NCBI GenBank assembly: GCA_014904985.1
Contig: MU128936.1
Coordinates: forward strand, 184,163-248,162
Origin: Hydnum rufescens UP504
Lineage: Eukaryota; Basidiomycota; Agaricomycetes; Cantharellales; Hydnaceae
Length of the DNA stretch: 64,000 nt
Direction: 5' to 3'
Shown: positions 34,113 to 46,135 of the stretch, piece after piece
Layout: every line of letters begins with the position of its first letter
Position numbering within the stretch: the stretch's first letter is position 1
The notes under the pieces: generated by a model
Database searches by the model: none
What the model saw: the letters and a program-made list of their open reading frames with translations, nothing else
What the model was told of the DNA's origin: nothing
Position numbers and translations under genes: made by a program

Positions 34113-35764
34113 TCAACGGAACTCGAGGGGAGGGATCCACTCGGGTATCTTACCCCATTCGAACTCCTCTGCGGCAAAGGCGTCCTTTGCATCCTGTGGA
34201 AGGAGCTCAGCATAATTCTCCGGAAGGAGCGATGCGAAGGGATCGGGACGTGTGGGCGGTGGTGGTGGCGGTTGTGGTTGACGCCACGTGGAGGGAGAAG
34301 ATGTTTGCGGTTTACCAAAAGCCGAAGAAGCGGGTGACACCGTCGGAGCCCCGAAGGCGGAAGTCGTGGCGGACTGGGGATGAAGATGATGGATTCCCGA
34401 AAGCGGAGGGTTGAGAGGCAAATGCTGAAAATGCAGACCCCGAGGGTGTAGATGGAGCACCGAATGCGGATTGATTCGTTGTTGTGGATGATTGGCCGAA
34501 AGCTGACGTACGGGGCGGGGGTTGGCCAAATGCAGGGGTAGTAGATGAGGGCGTGGCTGGCTGGCCAAAGGATGACGCTTGGCCGAAAGCGCTAGGAGCA
34601 GACGGGTTGGAAAAGGCCCCAAAGCCACCCCCACTGCTGGTGCTATTAGTATTCGCAGTGGGGTTCGCGAATGCAGAGGGCCGCCCGAACGAGGATGATG
34701 TGCCAAAGGCGGAAGTTATCGGTTGTGGTGTTCCAAAAGAAGATTGTCCGAACGACGGTGTTGAGGCAGAGGTCCCAAAGGCCGACGGTTGTGAGGGTGA
34801 GGAAAATGACGTAGAGAACGCACTCGGTTTGTTCGCAAACGTGCCAAAACTGCTCCCAACAGAAGGTGAGGTCCCAAACGAACTTATCGCAGCGGGAGTG
34901 CCGAAGGCAGAGGGTCTTGCTACGGGACTACCAAAAGATGTCTGCCCAAATGCGGGCGTAATTTGAGCACTTGAGCCAAATGCCGATGTGGACCCAAATG
35001 CGCTGGGCGTTGAGGCAAACCCTGATCCGCTTCCAAATGCAGTGCCTCCGAATGCAGAGGGTTGCGCAGTATTCGATCCTGTGCTCGGGGACTGTTCGAA
35101 TGCCTTCTTGAAGGCGCCTTGTGCGTCATTGAGGACACTTTGATACGTGGACACCACAGTGTTCATCTGCGATACTTCGTAATTTGTCTGGAACGCAACA
35201 GCGTGGTCAGGACAACCCAAGAACGGCACACCTAAGAAGGAGAACACAATACATAGTAGTTGGGATTGCCTTGCCCCATTGCTTCCCAATACTTCACGCG
35301 AAGCTCGTCGGGGGATAGGTCCAGGCCTGGGACAAGATTGGGTTCGTACTTGGCGGGACCATAGGACGAGAAGGGCCAAGTAGGCTTTTCCATGCCCTCA
35401 GTCACATCTCGCTTAATGCTCTCGACTCTGTTAGGGGAGTGAGCCGACGTTAAGAGAGGTTAGCTCAAATGAACTGACGTAAATGACTGGGGTGCAGCTT
35501 TCGACGGTGAGATCGCATTATTCGCAGATGAGCTGCTTCGAGAACCCCAAGAAGACCCTAATAGAGAGGCTGCTGTGAGCTAGATGATACCTTGAAAGTC
35601 CCTCACATTATCCTCCATACCGAATTTGCTGGCGGAGTTGTCAACATGTTCATTTATGCACCGCTCTAACAAACAGATCAGCTTGGTACATTATTATCTC
35701 TGAGCGCGGATAACCCACCTCCAAAACGGCATTGACCACGAAGATAGAACTGGCAGATGGCCAT
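34113..35764 (-). CDS. CCCH zinc-finger FG nucleoporin (NUP42/Rip1-like)
   Basis: This is a cytoplasmic-face nuclear pore protein that works in mRNA export. The start MAICQFYLRGQCRFG at 35764 joins after an intron to ERCINEHVDN, making one CCCH finger. The conserved domain then follows: VTEGMEKPTWPFSSYGPAK and LDLSPDELRVKYWEAMGQGN. A ~280-residue repeat region comes next with about 30 FG units, mostly SAFG (e.g. QPSAFGGTAFGSGSGF). The conserved tail is DPFASLLPENYAELLPQDAK and EWGKIPEWIPPLE. The tail lies one frame from the FG region: a C is probably missing in the CCCC run near 34378. Spacing to TTC27 on the other strand is 152 bp between starts. Confidence 0.88.
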
Positions 35765-35916
35765 CAAGACGCCACACCGGAACTTCCCGTTTCACTTCCA
35801 GGAAGTGTAGAGGTTCGCTTTCCTGTTCTGTGGCCCATCATGCGTATTATAACCAAATAAAGGGGCCAGAGCCCATTTCCCCAGAAGGTTGTGCTCTTTC
35901 ACTCCGGATCATCAAT

Positions 35917-38678
35917 ATGAACAATCATATCGGAAACGCCGAATTATCCCTCCTTGCTGGCCGGCTGCATGAAAATCTACCGTTCAGTTCCCCCATTACT
36001 CTTAAGATTGTTCGGGATGCAGTTAGCGGTGATTTTCCTGCCGTATTCGAAAGCGACCCCGCCCGCGAATTATTAAGTTATTGGTCAAATACTGGTGCGA
36101 TGGGCGATATCCTGGAGGGTTCAAAACTGCGTTTCCACTGCAGATCACATCCATTGAGAATGATGCCGATCGTGAACTGGTTACTCTCACTGTAGGCGTT
36201 GCGTGCCTTCATGCATTCCTACAGGTGAATTTCACAGGCCCAAATCTCGAAATCAGTCCCGAAGACCTGATACCTTCGTCTGGCACTTCACCACCCCTCG
36301 ATGGAGGAGTATTGAATCGGTTGGCAATCAGCGAGTTGTCTTATGGGGGTGAACCTGCGTATCATCTCATGAAGAAGGCTGCATTTCTCCGCATTGCGCA
36401 ACTGATTTTTGACCTCAAATACGCTCATCTCACTTCTGTGCCTTGGTGGGTTCTCCGGGTGACCACAATCCATCAACAAATTTTGGGTGAACCGGTTGGT
36501 CTGCCTGATTCATTTTTTACTCAGTTGGATCCGCTTCTCGACAAGCTGGACACGATTTCAGAGGACGATTGCTCCTTGAACAAGGACTTTTACATCACAC
36601 CCTCGGGAACGACCGGTCTGCAGCCCAATTATTCGTTCGCGCTGCGAGGGCTCTTGGTCTGGAATATGAGCTTACGGGTGCCATGGGGAAAAGGACCAAG
36701 TTCCAGGAGAATGATATCAGCCAACTCGTTCTTCTGGCTCAAAGTCGACGAAGGGAGGAAGGGGATGGAGACTTGAAAGACGGGGTATTCCCAAATCAAG
36801 ACTCGCTTCCAGAGGAAATCCCGCTGAATGATGATACTCTGCTGGAACAAACTCAATTCACCTCCTCGACATCGGCCCCATTATCCAGCACTAATCCCCT
36901 AGCCCACTTGGACCCTGCAGCACAACCACCTTTACATCCACTTGACCAGTGCATTCTTCTCGCCCTTTGCCTCAATGTTCGCAATACGCAACCTCAACAT
37001 GGACTGACGACAGAGCAAATGGCCCCGTATGTCGCACGGGTTCTATCACATCCTCGCAATTGGTCAGTATATTCCATGGCACTTCTTCTTCGTTCGCGGC
37101 TCGAGTCCACCCGATCACGTACCGTCGAGCGTTCGACTTTCCAACTTCAAGCACTGATCGACCAGATGCCAACCTCTGACTCCACGCTGTCCGACAGACT
37201 TCTGTACATCCACTCATAGCGCTTCCGAGCAAATGGGAGATGGAGCGGGAGCTCGCAATTCGCTATCTCTCCCTTGGGGTGGTGCGTTCCGCAATGGAGA
37301 TCTTCGAGCGCCTGGAGATGTGGGAGGAAGTCGTCAAGTGCTGGCAGTCTATGGAACGTCCGGAGAAAGGGATCGTGATCGTGCGTGATCTCCTCGAGGG
37401 GCGGAAGGAGGAGGCGGACATAGTCCTCGCCCGAGGGAAAGCGGCCACGGAGCCGCGCCGCGAGCGAATGGACACCGCCCGCGAGGCCAAGCTTTGGTGT
37501 CTTCTTGGCGATCTCGAACCCGAAACGTGCTTGGAACACTATACCAAAGCGTGGGAAATCTCAAATCACACTTCTGGCCGTGCGGCACGATCGCTCGGTG
37601 GGTTTTTTTTTGCCCGAAACGAATTCACCAAGGCTATACCTCGCCTACGGGAGGCCGTCGCCATCAACCCACTGTTATCCAGGACTTGGTTCATCCTCGG
37701 CTGCGCTTGTCTGAGAGAGGAGCGCTGGCTCGATGCACGTGATGCTTTCGCACGATGCGTCGCCATAGACGAGGATGACGGGGAAAGCTGGAATAATCTG
37801 GCCAGTGTCTATTTGCGCATGGGAGCGGCGAGTAGCCGACTACTCCTCACCGAAGATGGTGGGATTGAGGAGGTATGTTGCACAGTGAATCATAGCTTTC
37901 CACCCTCTAATCGGTTTTATCCTTTACAGGGAACAAATTCCGATGTGACCACAAAATCTGATCGAATTCCATTCGAGAACGCGATGCTGGCATTCCGCGC
38001 GTTGAAACAAGGCCTAAAATTCAGTTACGATAATTGGCGAATGTGGCAAAATTACATGATCGTCTGCTTGGAGGTCGGTGAACTGGCAGAAGCCTGTCGA
38101 GCCCTCGGGCGGGTCGTAGAGGAGTTGAGCGAAAAGGAGGGCGAGGCGTCGCTCGATTTGGATGTCCTTGAACGGCTGGTAGATGCGGTGGTTCGTGGCC
38201 GCCACTGTCAGTGGCCTCGACCACTCCACGCAACCCGAATGAAGGACGAGCACTTTTGCCTCGAGTTATGGATCTCTTTGTTCGCATCATTTTACCTCGA
38301 ATCTCATCGTCTGCTCGTGTCTTCCGTGCCTACGCCAGGCTCCTAATCTGGCAAGATCGATGGGGGGATGCTCTCGAGGCGCACATGGATGCTTATCGAT
38401 GCAGCGTCGTTTCTGACGAAAAGGTGGAGACCGACTTGGGGCAGTGGAGGCTAGCCGTGGATGAAGTCTTGGACCTAGTGGATATACTGCGGAATATCGG
38501 TCCCCGAGTGGGGGCGGACGGCGATCAAAGTAACCACCCCTCTGAGAAACGGGTGAATTGGCAGTTTCAAGCGAGGAGCGTTGTGCGTACGTTTATGGGT
38601 CGTACGAAGGGGTCCTTTGGAGAGGAAGCTGAATGGGAGAAACTCACTGCAGTCCTGCAGGACATCAAGTCGGCTTGA
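35917..38678 (+). CDS. TPR protein TTC27/Emw1 family
   Basis: Conserved TPR protein; the fission/budding yeast relative Emw1 is essential for cell-wall integrity. The start MNNHIGNAELSLLAGRL at 35917 suits the family. Recognisable blocks: AFLRIAQLIFDLKYAHLTSV, LLLEQGLLHHTLGNDRSAAQ, PSKWEMERELAIRYLSLGVV, AMEIFERLEMWEEVVKCWQS, GKAATEPRRERMDTAREAKL, GRAARSLGGFFFARNEFTKA, INPLLSRTWFILGCACLREE (TPR) and ALKQGLKFSYDNWRMWQNYM. Frame breaks occur near 36132 (TTT run), 36570, 37218 and 38208, each by one base. A 57-nt GTATGT...TTACAG intron at about 37873-37929 is in phase and stop-free, so an unspliced message would still be read through. Confidence 0.9.
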
Positions 38679-39106
38679 TATCTCCCTATACTATACTGGA
38701 CCAGGATATATCTTACCGAGATTTCCCCCTCACGCAGCTTCCCAGTTACGGTGAGCATCGAGACGTTTTAGCGATCCTCGCGTAATGAACCGACAATTTT
38801 GTGTATTCTGAGTATGAAATGCATTTGCACTTGTTCTCTATTGGATGCGGGAGAAACTGCGTCATTGGTGAAATATACGAAGAGGGCAAGGACATGAGCG
38901 ATCAAGAAATATGGGTAGCATTACGATGTCCACGGGAAGACGATGGGGGGAATGAACAAAGACCAACGAATTCCAGGGAAGGGGAAAGTGCATATATACA
39001 ATTGGCTGAGAAGCTGTCGTGCGTGATCAAAGTGTCCCCGGTCTGCTCGACCATATTTGGCATTTGACATCCAAGTCTAGATCTGACAATACCACATACC
39101 TCTATA
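38679..39106. other. Convergent 3' intergenic region
   Basis: This lies between the stops of TTC27 and the DUF6593 gene. No gene or repeat is recognised; short open frames are without family signals. Confidence 0.5.
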
Positions 39107-39813
39107 TCAAGGGGAACGCCTAATAGCATGCCTGTTGAGCACCAGGGTGGTGACAATCTCGGTGAGCATGCTCTCGGCACCTTTTTTGATATCCAGTTTG
39201 GCGAACACAATGTCTTCTACACAATACTCATAAACCGCCAGTAGAGTGTCGTTCGAGTCATAACACTGCAGGTTTGGATTGCTGTATATTGTCGTCCCAA
39301 AGGTGAAAACAATGCCACTAACATGAAGGGAACGCGAAGCTGGTTTCCATTTAAAATGTCGACCATTCAAACCTGTGAACCATCGAGATCTAGGGGAATG
39401 TCAGGACGGAGAGTGCCTAATCTCTCGGGGAGCTGGGCTCACTCGCTCATTGGCTGTCTTTTTGAGAGGTATCCGCCCATTGGCGATGGCTCCCGCGATC
39501 CGAATTTTATGTACCCCTCCATAGCGTCGTTCGAGGTAAAGAATAGCCATGATGTCCAAGGCTCAGTGAAGGGAGCCAATGGCTGCCGGGACCAGTCGGT
39601 CAGGCGGGTGATTTTGGTAGAGAGTGGATTGTGATTGACGATTTGGCAATAGTACGCGCAATGAGCTTCAGCATCTCTGAACTCGTTATCGGCTGTCAGG
39701 CTCCCAGAGAGATCGTAGAGAGTGAAGGCAGTAGGGGTGGTGTAGAGCATCAAGTATCGTAGATGTTGAGAACGGAAGAGCGGTGAAAAGGAAGTGCTAA
39801 GGGCATTAGACAT
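39107..39813 (-). CDS. DUF6593 domain protein
   Basis: Two exons (39813-39443, 39389-39107) give 654 nt, 217 residues, with no break. The protein matches the small beta-rich DUF6593 family that is abundant in Agaricomycetes: LYDLSGSLTADNEFRDAEAH, PWTSWLFFTSNDAMEGYIKF, NGRHFKWKPASRSLHVSGIV, then a beta-rich end with ESMLTEIVTTLVLNRHA. The pattern of a ligand-facing (R-x-F/Y-x-W-K) strand is typical. No signal peptide or membrane helix is seen. Function unknown for the whole family. Confidence 0.75.
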
Positions 39814-40162
39814 TTAGAATCGCCATGTTATAGGTAGGGAAAAGAATCCAAAATAAAGGTGTCCAGGGTTCCTAGTTCCGGCCTACCTTTCCTATCCTCT
39901 TCAATGGTTGGAAGTCAGGTCTTCAATACATTCAATGAAGTCATGGTACCACTTCTTCCTCGTCAACGTGCTCAGTGGGACGCGTGGCAGGGCTCGTGGG
40001 ATTAATTTCGGAGCCAACACGTAGAGCATATGTTCCAAATTCATGCTGAAATGTAAAATTAGGAAGGATACATACACTATCCTCAGCTGGGGATATATTT
40101 TAGCCACTGCAAACTTTAGGACAAAGTCGGAGTGACAGCGAGTCGGCTCTCGTACAAACTAG
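39814..40162. other. Intergenic region
   Basis: This lies between the DUF6593 start and the EMC6 stop. One minus-strand frame (39901-40107) is open for 68 codons, but its product is not recognisable and it lacks intron or context support. Confidence 0.4.
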
Positions 40163-40666
40163 TCAATCGTACACTGTAATTGGGGGCAGGAGGAAAGCAA
40201 AGATAAGGAGCGGTGAAAAATTATCGTTTTGTGAAACATACCGTGCACTATTCCTACGTGAATGATCACTGATTAATCCCTCACTGGCGACAACGGTCCG
40301 GGTAAGCTTACCGTAAAATAAGGTCCATAGCAAGATAAAGGAGAACACGTTGTCTTGGCCAGGATTGACAATTTCCCATACTCCACCACGCACATATGAA
40401 TCAATCACGGATGATTTCGCGACCTTAGCGGAGGGCGTGACCCTTCTCCCGGCAACATGTATCACGTACACCGCAATTGCGGTCACCAACGAAGACAGCG
40501 CGAATAAGGCAAAGCCATATTGGTTTTCGAGACCGAGTACGCCGGCCACCGCCCCTGCTGCACAACTGGACAGAAATTTGATGTTGGCAAGGGTGTTGGT
40601 GTTTGCAAGCGCGTGTTGCGGGTGGATCAATTGAGCGGCGGCAGCGTCCGCTTCAGACATGGCCAT
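40163..40666 (-). CDS. ER membrane protein complex subunit 6
   Basis: A core subunit of the EMC insertase of the endoplasmic reticulum. Exon 1 (40666-40312) encodes MAMSEADAAAAQLIHPQHAL, then helices KFLSSCAAGAVAGVLGLENQ and YGFALFALSSLVTAIAVYVI, then SVIDSYVRGGVWEIVN and FSFILLWTLFY. The conserved end G-IVHVYD is then supplied by a 12-nt exon (40253-40242) and an 11-nt final coding exon (40173-40163). The sum is 378 nt, 125 residues, without breaks. If the introns were ignored the protein would end in an unrelated tail. Divergent from the semialdehyde dehydrogenase with 191 bp between starts. Confidence 0.92.
   Translation of the reverse strand: MAMSEADAAAAQLIHPQHALANTNTLANIKFLSSCAAGAVAGVLGLENQYGFALFALSSLVTAIAVYVIHVAGRRVTPSAKVAKSSVIDSYVRGGVWEIVNPGQDNVFSFILLWTLFYGKLTRTVVASEGLISDHSRRNSARYVSQNDNFSPLLIFAFLLPPITVYD
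40242..40253 (-). other. 12-nt micro-exon of the EMC6 gene
   Basis: The exon gaatagtgcacg is bordered by cacgtag (acceptor) and gtatgt (donor), between introns of 58 and 68 nt. It supplies the end of Gly, then Ile-Val-His and the first base of Val in the invariant GIVHVY terminus. Confidence 0.87.
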
Positions 40667-40857
40667 GGTTGCAAGGAGCGAGGATGTAGCCCGGGAATTT
40701 GACTTTTAGAGGATTGGGAGACAGGTTGACGTCGATGAGACGCTGGAAAGAACCGGGTACTCCCGATAGTTTTCCTATTTGATTCTTCACTTTCTCTCGT
40801 TCTCAGTCTGCGTCTGTGAGCATTGCATCAGGGATTCATATCATTCCCCCCTCGATC

Positions 40858-42037
40858 ATGGCAGGCAGTTCTGTGACTCCCACCAATGTGCCAGTAGGCG
40901 TACTAGGGGCTACAGGCACTGTGGGTCAGCGCTTCATCAAGCTCATCGCATTGCATCCCTACTTTCGTCTTCATGCTCTTGGGGCTTCTGCCCGCTCAGC
41001 TGGCCAACCTTACCACAAAGCTGTAGCCGGCAGGTGGAAACAGACTACACCTATCCCCCAGGCTGCCAGAGACCTCATTGTGCACGCGTGTGTTCCTGAA
41101 CCCTTTCAAGGGTGCGCTATAATCTTCTCAGGGCTTGATGCAGACGTTGCGGGTGATGTTGGTTAGTAATCCAGCCCTATTTTCTAATGGCCTTTTGTAA
41201 CAAGTACATACCACGTCAGAATCGGCATTTCGTCGAGCAGAACATGCTGTATTTTCCAATGCTAAAAATCACCGAAGAGACCCTCAGACACCACTTGTCG
41301 TACCGCTCGTGAATCCATCTCATCTCTCCTTAATCCCGTACCAACGATCGATTCAGTCCCCGCCACTCCAAAAAGGCTTTATTGTCACCAATGCAAATTG
41401 CTCTACAACAGGTCTTGTTGTACCTCTGACCGCCCTAGAAAAGGCATACGGCCCTCTGGACGCCGTCATGGTGACCACTATGCAGGCAATCTCAGGCGCT
41501 GGTTATCCTGGGGTGCCAAGTCTCGACATTATGGACAACGTAGTGCCCTACATCGGTGGCGAAGAGGAAAAGTTGGAGTGGGAGACGTCCAAGATCCTCG
41601 GTGGTATCACTCTGGATGGAACGACGTTCGATTTACATGCGGAGTCGCCATTACGCGTTTCTGCTGCATGTAACCGAGTTCCCGTCATGGAAGGACATAC
41701 AGAAACTGTATCGGTGCGATTCACCAAGCGACCACCGCCCACTCCTCAGCAAGTTCGAGAGACGCTGGAAGCATTCACGTGTGCAGCGCAGGCTCCGCTG
41801 TGTGTTCCTTCTGCTCCCAAACAAGCGATTTTTGTACACGAAGAAATCGACCGCCCGCAGCCACGATTGGATAGGGACTTTCAAAATGGGGCAGGTGTCA
41901 ATGTTGGAAGAATCCGGGAGTGTCCCGTGCTGGATGTCAAATTTGTGGTTTTGTCGAATAACGTTGCAATTGGCGCCGCAACGAGCAGCATCATGAACGC
42001 AGAAATTGCGATCGCAATGGGGCTCGTTTCTCTTTAG
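40858..42037 (+). CDS. Aspartate-semialdehyde dehydrogenase
   Basis: Second step of the threonine, methionine and (in fungi) homoserine branch: reduces aspartyl phosphate to aspartate semialdehyde with NADPH. Two exons (40858-41161, 41220-42037) make 1122 nt, 373 residues. Visible are the NADP-binding loop VGVLGATGTVGQRFIKLI, active-site Cys in VTNANCSTTGLVVPL, TTMQAISGAGYPGVPSLDIM, the basic-residue/His motif PVMEGHTETVSVRF, and the end SSIMNAEIAIAMGL. Start chosen at MAGSSVTPTNVP. Equivalent of yeast HOM2. Confidence 0.95.
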
Positions 42038-42252
42038 ACTTCGCTATTTGTAGAATTGAGGTTGCAATTGGAGAATTCAACCTCGGAAGCAAAGTGGTTC
42101 TTTCCGCAGAGACATTCTAGCCTCAAGCTCGCAGCACACCCCCGCCCTTAACCAGCGGTGACTGACCCCATCAGTCTCAGGTGTTTACGAAACAACTGGA
42201 CTGAACCCTCTCGACGAGTGATATCTCCACTATCTAGGCTCTGCCAGACGCC

Positions 42253-45200
42253 ATGGACTATGTCTGGGGCTTCTACGACTTTACTCCCGAGCATGATGAC
42301 GAAATCGAGTTTGTGGCTGGTGAACAGATCCTCGTCATTGAGAAGGATGAACTCTATCAGGATGGATGGTGGAAAGGGACAAACGCTTCTGGGAAAACTG
42401 GCCTGTTTCCTCAGAGATACACCACCACCCAGCCTCCGGCTCCGCCTGTCCCTCCTCAGGGACATCCTATTCCCACAGTCTTGGATCCTAAGGCCATGGG
42501 GGCCCCCCTTGATTCTCTTCCAGAGGAGACCGACTCTCTTTCTGGGGTTCGCATCGGCGTCAGTGAAACATCCGGACCACAAGGAACCGTTATGCGGGCT
42601 ACAATGACCGATATACAGGAAGCCATTGAGCAGCTCGGTGTCCACCAGGATGTTGACGGTGCCAGCCGTTCATTCTCTTTCAGTAGTACCAAAGATAGTC
42701 TAGCCACCGATGATGGTGAGGAGGCTGATAATGATGGCCACGATGTCGACGAGCCTTCATTCGCCCTGGGCGGGAATTGGCATAAGGATGCTCGCAAGCT
42801 GTTGGCACGAAATGCTACTCTCCAGAATCACAAGAGGCGCTCGGGCAGTCCTTTACATCGACCTCCCATCGAGGTTGAGATGTCTGACGAATCCGATGAC
42901 GAACGTGAATCCCCTCTTCAAAAACGACTAGGATCGCCGGCACCCCCCCAGGATATTTCGGACCCTTATCTCCGCGATTCCGTAGCCGATCCAGAACCAG
43001 CTTCGACGCCTCGTCCAGAGATTTCAAGTGTGCCATTCGTGATCGCGTCCCAAATCCTCAAGAACGGTCACACGCGCCATGATAGCGACATCACCATCGC
43101 CCATCCGATACGCAAGCCCGCGTCGGACGGCGGGATCAGAAGCCAACCTTCATCCCCAAACCCAGCACCGAAAGCTTCCCAGCCCACTCGAACCCACCTT
43201 TGTCTCAGCCCATTTGAGCCCCTCGTCCGCGAACGTTCCGCTATCCCCTGCGCTCACTACGTTTCCTACTCCTCCTAGCACTATTCCTGCGCCTGCCGTA
43301 TCAGCTACACAATCTCCGGATCCTGGAGAAGCAACACTGGCCCTCCAGGCCCCACAATCACCCCCTATGCAGCCGTCCTTCAACCTCAAATCAATCCACC
43401 CAAATGAGTGGAGCATAGAACAGGTAGTTTCCTGGCTCCGCAACAAGGGATTCGATGATGATGTCTGCAAGAAATTCACTGGTAAGCTCGCCTCACATGG
43501 GTAGTGATCCTTACCGATGCCATGTGATGACTCCAGAGCACGAGATAACGGGGGACGTTCTTTTGGAACTTGATCTTAACATGCTCAAGGAGCTTGACAT
43601 CACGGCATTTGGAAAGCGTATGCGAATTGCCAATGCCATTAATGAACTCCGACGTCCGGCCTCTGTCGAGTCATCATCACCGTCCACCCGTTTTGTTGGG
43701 CAATCTTCGTATGCCTCGCGAAATGTCGATGGATCTAATTCTGCGCCTCAATCTGTCCGGGGGCCAAGTAATATGTATAGCCCTGAAAGTATTTCTCCTT
43801 CCCTCGACCTTTCAGGGACACCAATGACGGACAGGTTTTCGAGTTTTACCACCGGTGTGTCCGAAAGGCTCGAAGAGCTTCCCGAAGGTAGTAAAGCTGT
43901 GGGTCAAGGAGCCAGCAAAAATGTGACTTCAGAGGCTCGAAATGGGGTATGATCTGCGTTTGCTTTTTCGGGGTTTTGTGGGTTGATCAATGGCGCCCCG
44001 AATTTCAGAAATCTCGCACGTTGTCTCTTGCGCTGTCTCCAAGTAGTGACACTTCCTCGAAAGTACTTCGGTCGCCGCAACAATTTAATGGAAGTGCGAA
44101 TCTGTCCCCAGGCATACGGGAGGAGACAGGGGCTTTCAGTGATGTCAGGCTCTACTTCTCGTCATTCCTCCAAAACATTGCTGATCTGAAGTAATTTCAG
44201 GGCGAAGCGGTGTCTTTAAGGGCCAAATTCTCAAAGTCTCGCAAAGGCTTTGGGAGATCGGCGGGATCGGCTTCATCTGTAGTCTCCACGAGTGATACCA
44301 AGCGTTCTAGTTCGAAGACCGGGGCAGTCACACCCTCGTCGAGTCTCAACTCCGGCGGTTTGACCCATCTTTCAAAGAAGCCTTCTCTTAGTGCCGACCC
44401 ATCTCCCAAGCTGAATGGCGACAGTGTCAAGAAAGATTCCGCAGAAGCACGACATTCCTTCTTCGGTGGGACTCTTAGCAGATCCAGGAAGCCAGCCCCA
44501 CGATACTCGTAAGTAAATGCTTGGCGCTGTTGCAGTCCTGCAAGACCTCCTGAGATTCGCGAATAGGGAGAGCTCGCATGATACGTCATCGACCGGAGAT
44601 AAGCCAGCCCGTGGTTTTTCGCGTCTGTACCTATCACGGCCTCGCACTAGCCAGGGCTCAATCACACCTTCAGGCTCCTTCGAAGGGCGTAAACGAACAA
44701 TATCGGCTCTCCAGGAAACTGGTCGGACGCTCTCCGAGGCACCACCATTACATCCACCGCTTGCTGAGGAGGCACCCGCTGTGCGGCCCGATGGGAATGT
44801 GCTGCAGCAGATCGGCGAACCTGATCTTGATGGGTGGTTGCGGAAGAAGGGGGTACGCTATAATACGTGGAAGCTGAGATATTTTGTTTTGAAGGGCCCA
44901 CATCTCTATTATCTCCGTAGTAAAACGGTACGGGCATCCGATTCATCCATTCCCTGTACTGACGACACTTCTATCTTCTATAGGAGAGCAAGCTCAAAGG
45001 CTACATCAACATCAAGGGATATCGGATAATTGCGGACGAGAATGCAAACCCTGGACGTTACGGATTCAGGATCGTGCATGATACTGGGGGCGCGCACTAT
45101 TTCAGCTCCGAGGAGCAGCTGACCGTGCGAGAGTGGATGAAAGCGTTGATGAAGGCGACGATAGGCAGAGATTATTCTCGTGAGTTCCATCCCTTAGCAT

Positions 45201-45982
45201 CTCACTATTTCTTTATAATGACGATTAATATCAGGTCCCGTCGTATCATCGTGCAATATACCCACCATTCCACTGAGCGTTGCACAGGCTATGTCACCCG
45301 CCCCCCGCCCTCCATCTCCAACCGCCAGAGACGCAACTCAGAGGGCTCTTCGGCGTGAGAATCCCAACCAGCTATCAACACGAGATGCCCGTGTCTTAAT
45401 GGGGCTACCCTCTGAAACTGGGATCAGAGACGTTGGTGGAGCCGGAGATCCGGAGACTTCTGGGATGATTCCAGTTCGACCATCGCGAGAATCACGAGGA
45501 CCTCCTGCCAATTCGAGCATAGTTGCTGCGCAAAATGTACGTGTCGTTGCGGCACATTAGATGGCGATATTTGACTGATATCGTTGCAGGCACAAGATAT
45601 GGAACTGATTGAGTGGGTGAACAGGCACATTCCTAACGCCTCTCTCAAAGCCACCAATCTCTCTACTTCTCTCGCAAATGGACTCGTACTGTACCGCCTT
45701 GCAGAGAGTATTAAAGCGACTCCGGACGGTGCTAGTGAAGTCCCCGACTCGGTATTTCCTTCGTCGCCGACAGACGACAAACTGGACGGACTTTTTATTC
45801 TCTTCGACTTTTTATTGGACAATGATGTCAGGATGGGGAATGTGAGTATCAACGATGTGAGGCAGGGCAATAGGGAGAAGCTTGTACAGCTTGTCCGGTC
45901 GCTCAAAGCATGGGAAGAGAAAGGGTCGAAGCCTCGAGTAGGGTGTGGAGAGGTATCAGTATACCCCGTTCTGAACTATTAA
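42253..45982 (+). CDS. Boi-type scaffold: SH3-SAM-PH plus C-terminal CH-like domain
   Basis: Polarity/exocytosis scaffold similar to yeast Boi1/Boi2 and Pob1. SH3 at the N-terminus (GFYDFTPEHDDEIEFVAGEQ, DGWWKGTNASGKTGLFPQRY); long disordered Ser/Pro linker; SAM (NEWSIEQVVSWLRNKGFDDD, then after an intron EHEITGDVLLELDLNMLKEL); Ser-rich linker; PH (DLDGWLRKKGVRYNTWKLRY, ESKLKGYINIKGYRIIADEN); linker; and a C-terminal calponin-homology-like domain (MELIEWVNRHIP, TNLSTSLANGLVLYRLAESI). Eight exons: 42253-43481, 43537-43946, 44009-44143, 44201-44508, 44548-44927, 44984-45179, 45235-45536, 45590-45982. One-base breaks are likely near 43180 and 44565. The exon near 44548 is the least sure. Confidence 0.85.
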
Positions 45983-46135
45983 TTGGTGTTCCGTAGTGAT
46001 CATGGGTTTCCTTCATGCATTGTGTACATTTTGCGGTTTGCTCCCACTCTCTTTTACTTCCAGGCATTATTTTACTAGTTGAATACTTGGACTGCGTATG
46101 TGCACGGTTAATACATAAAGCAGTTATGGGAATCG

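Noticed and set aside
34484..34966. Plus-strand open frame of 160 codons rich in Pro/Lys/Ala/Glu
   Set aside because: It is the antisense of the SAFG repeat region of the NUP42-like gene; its regularity comes from the repeats.
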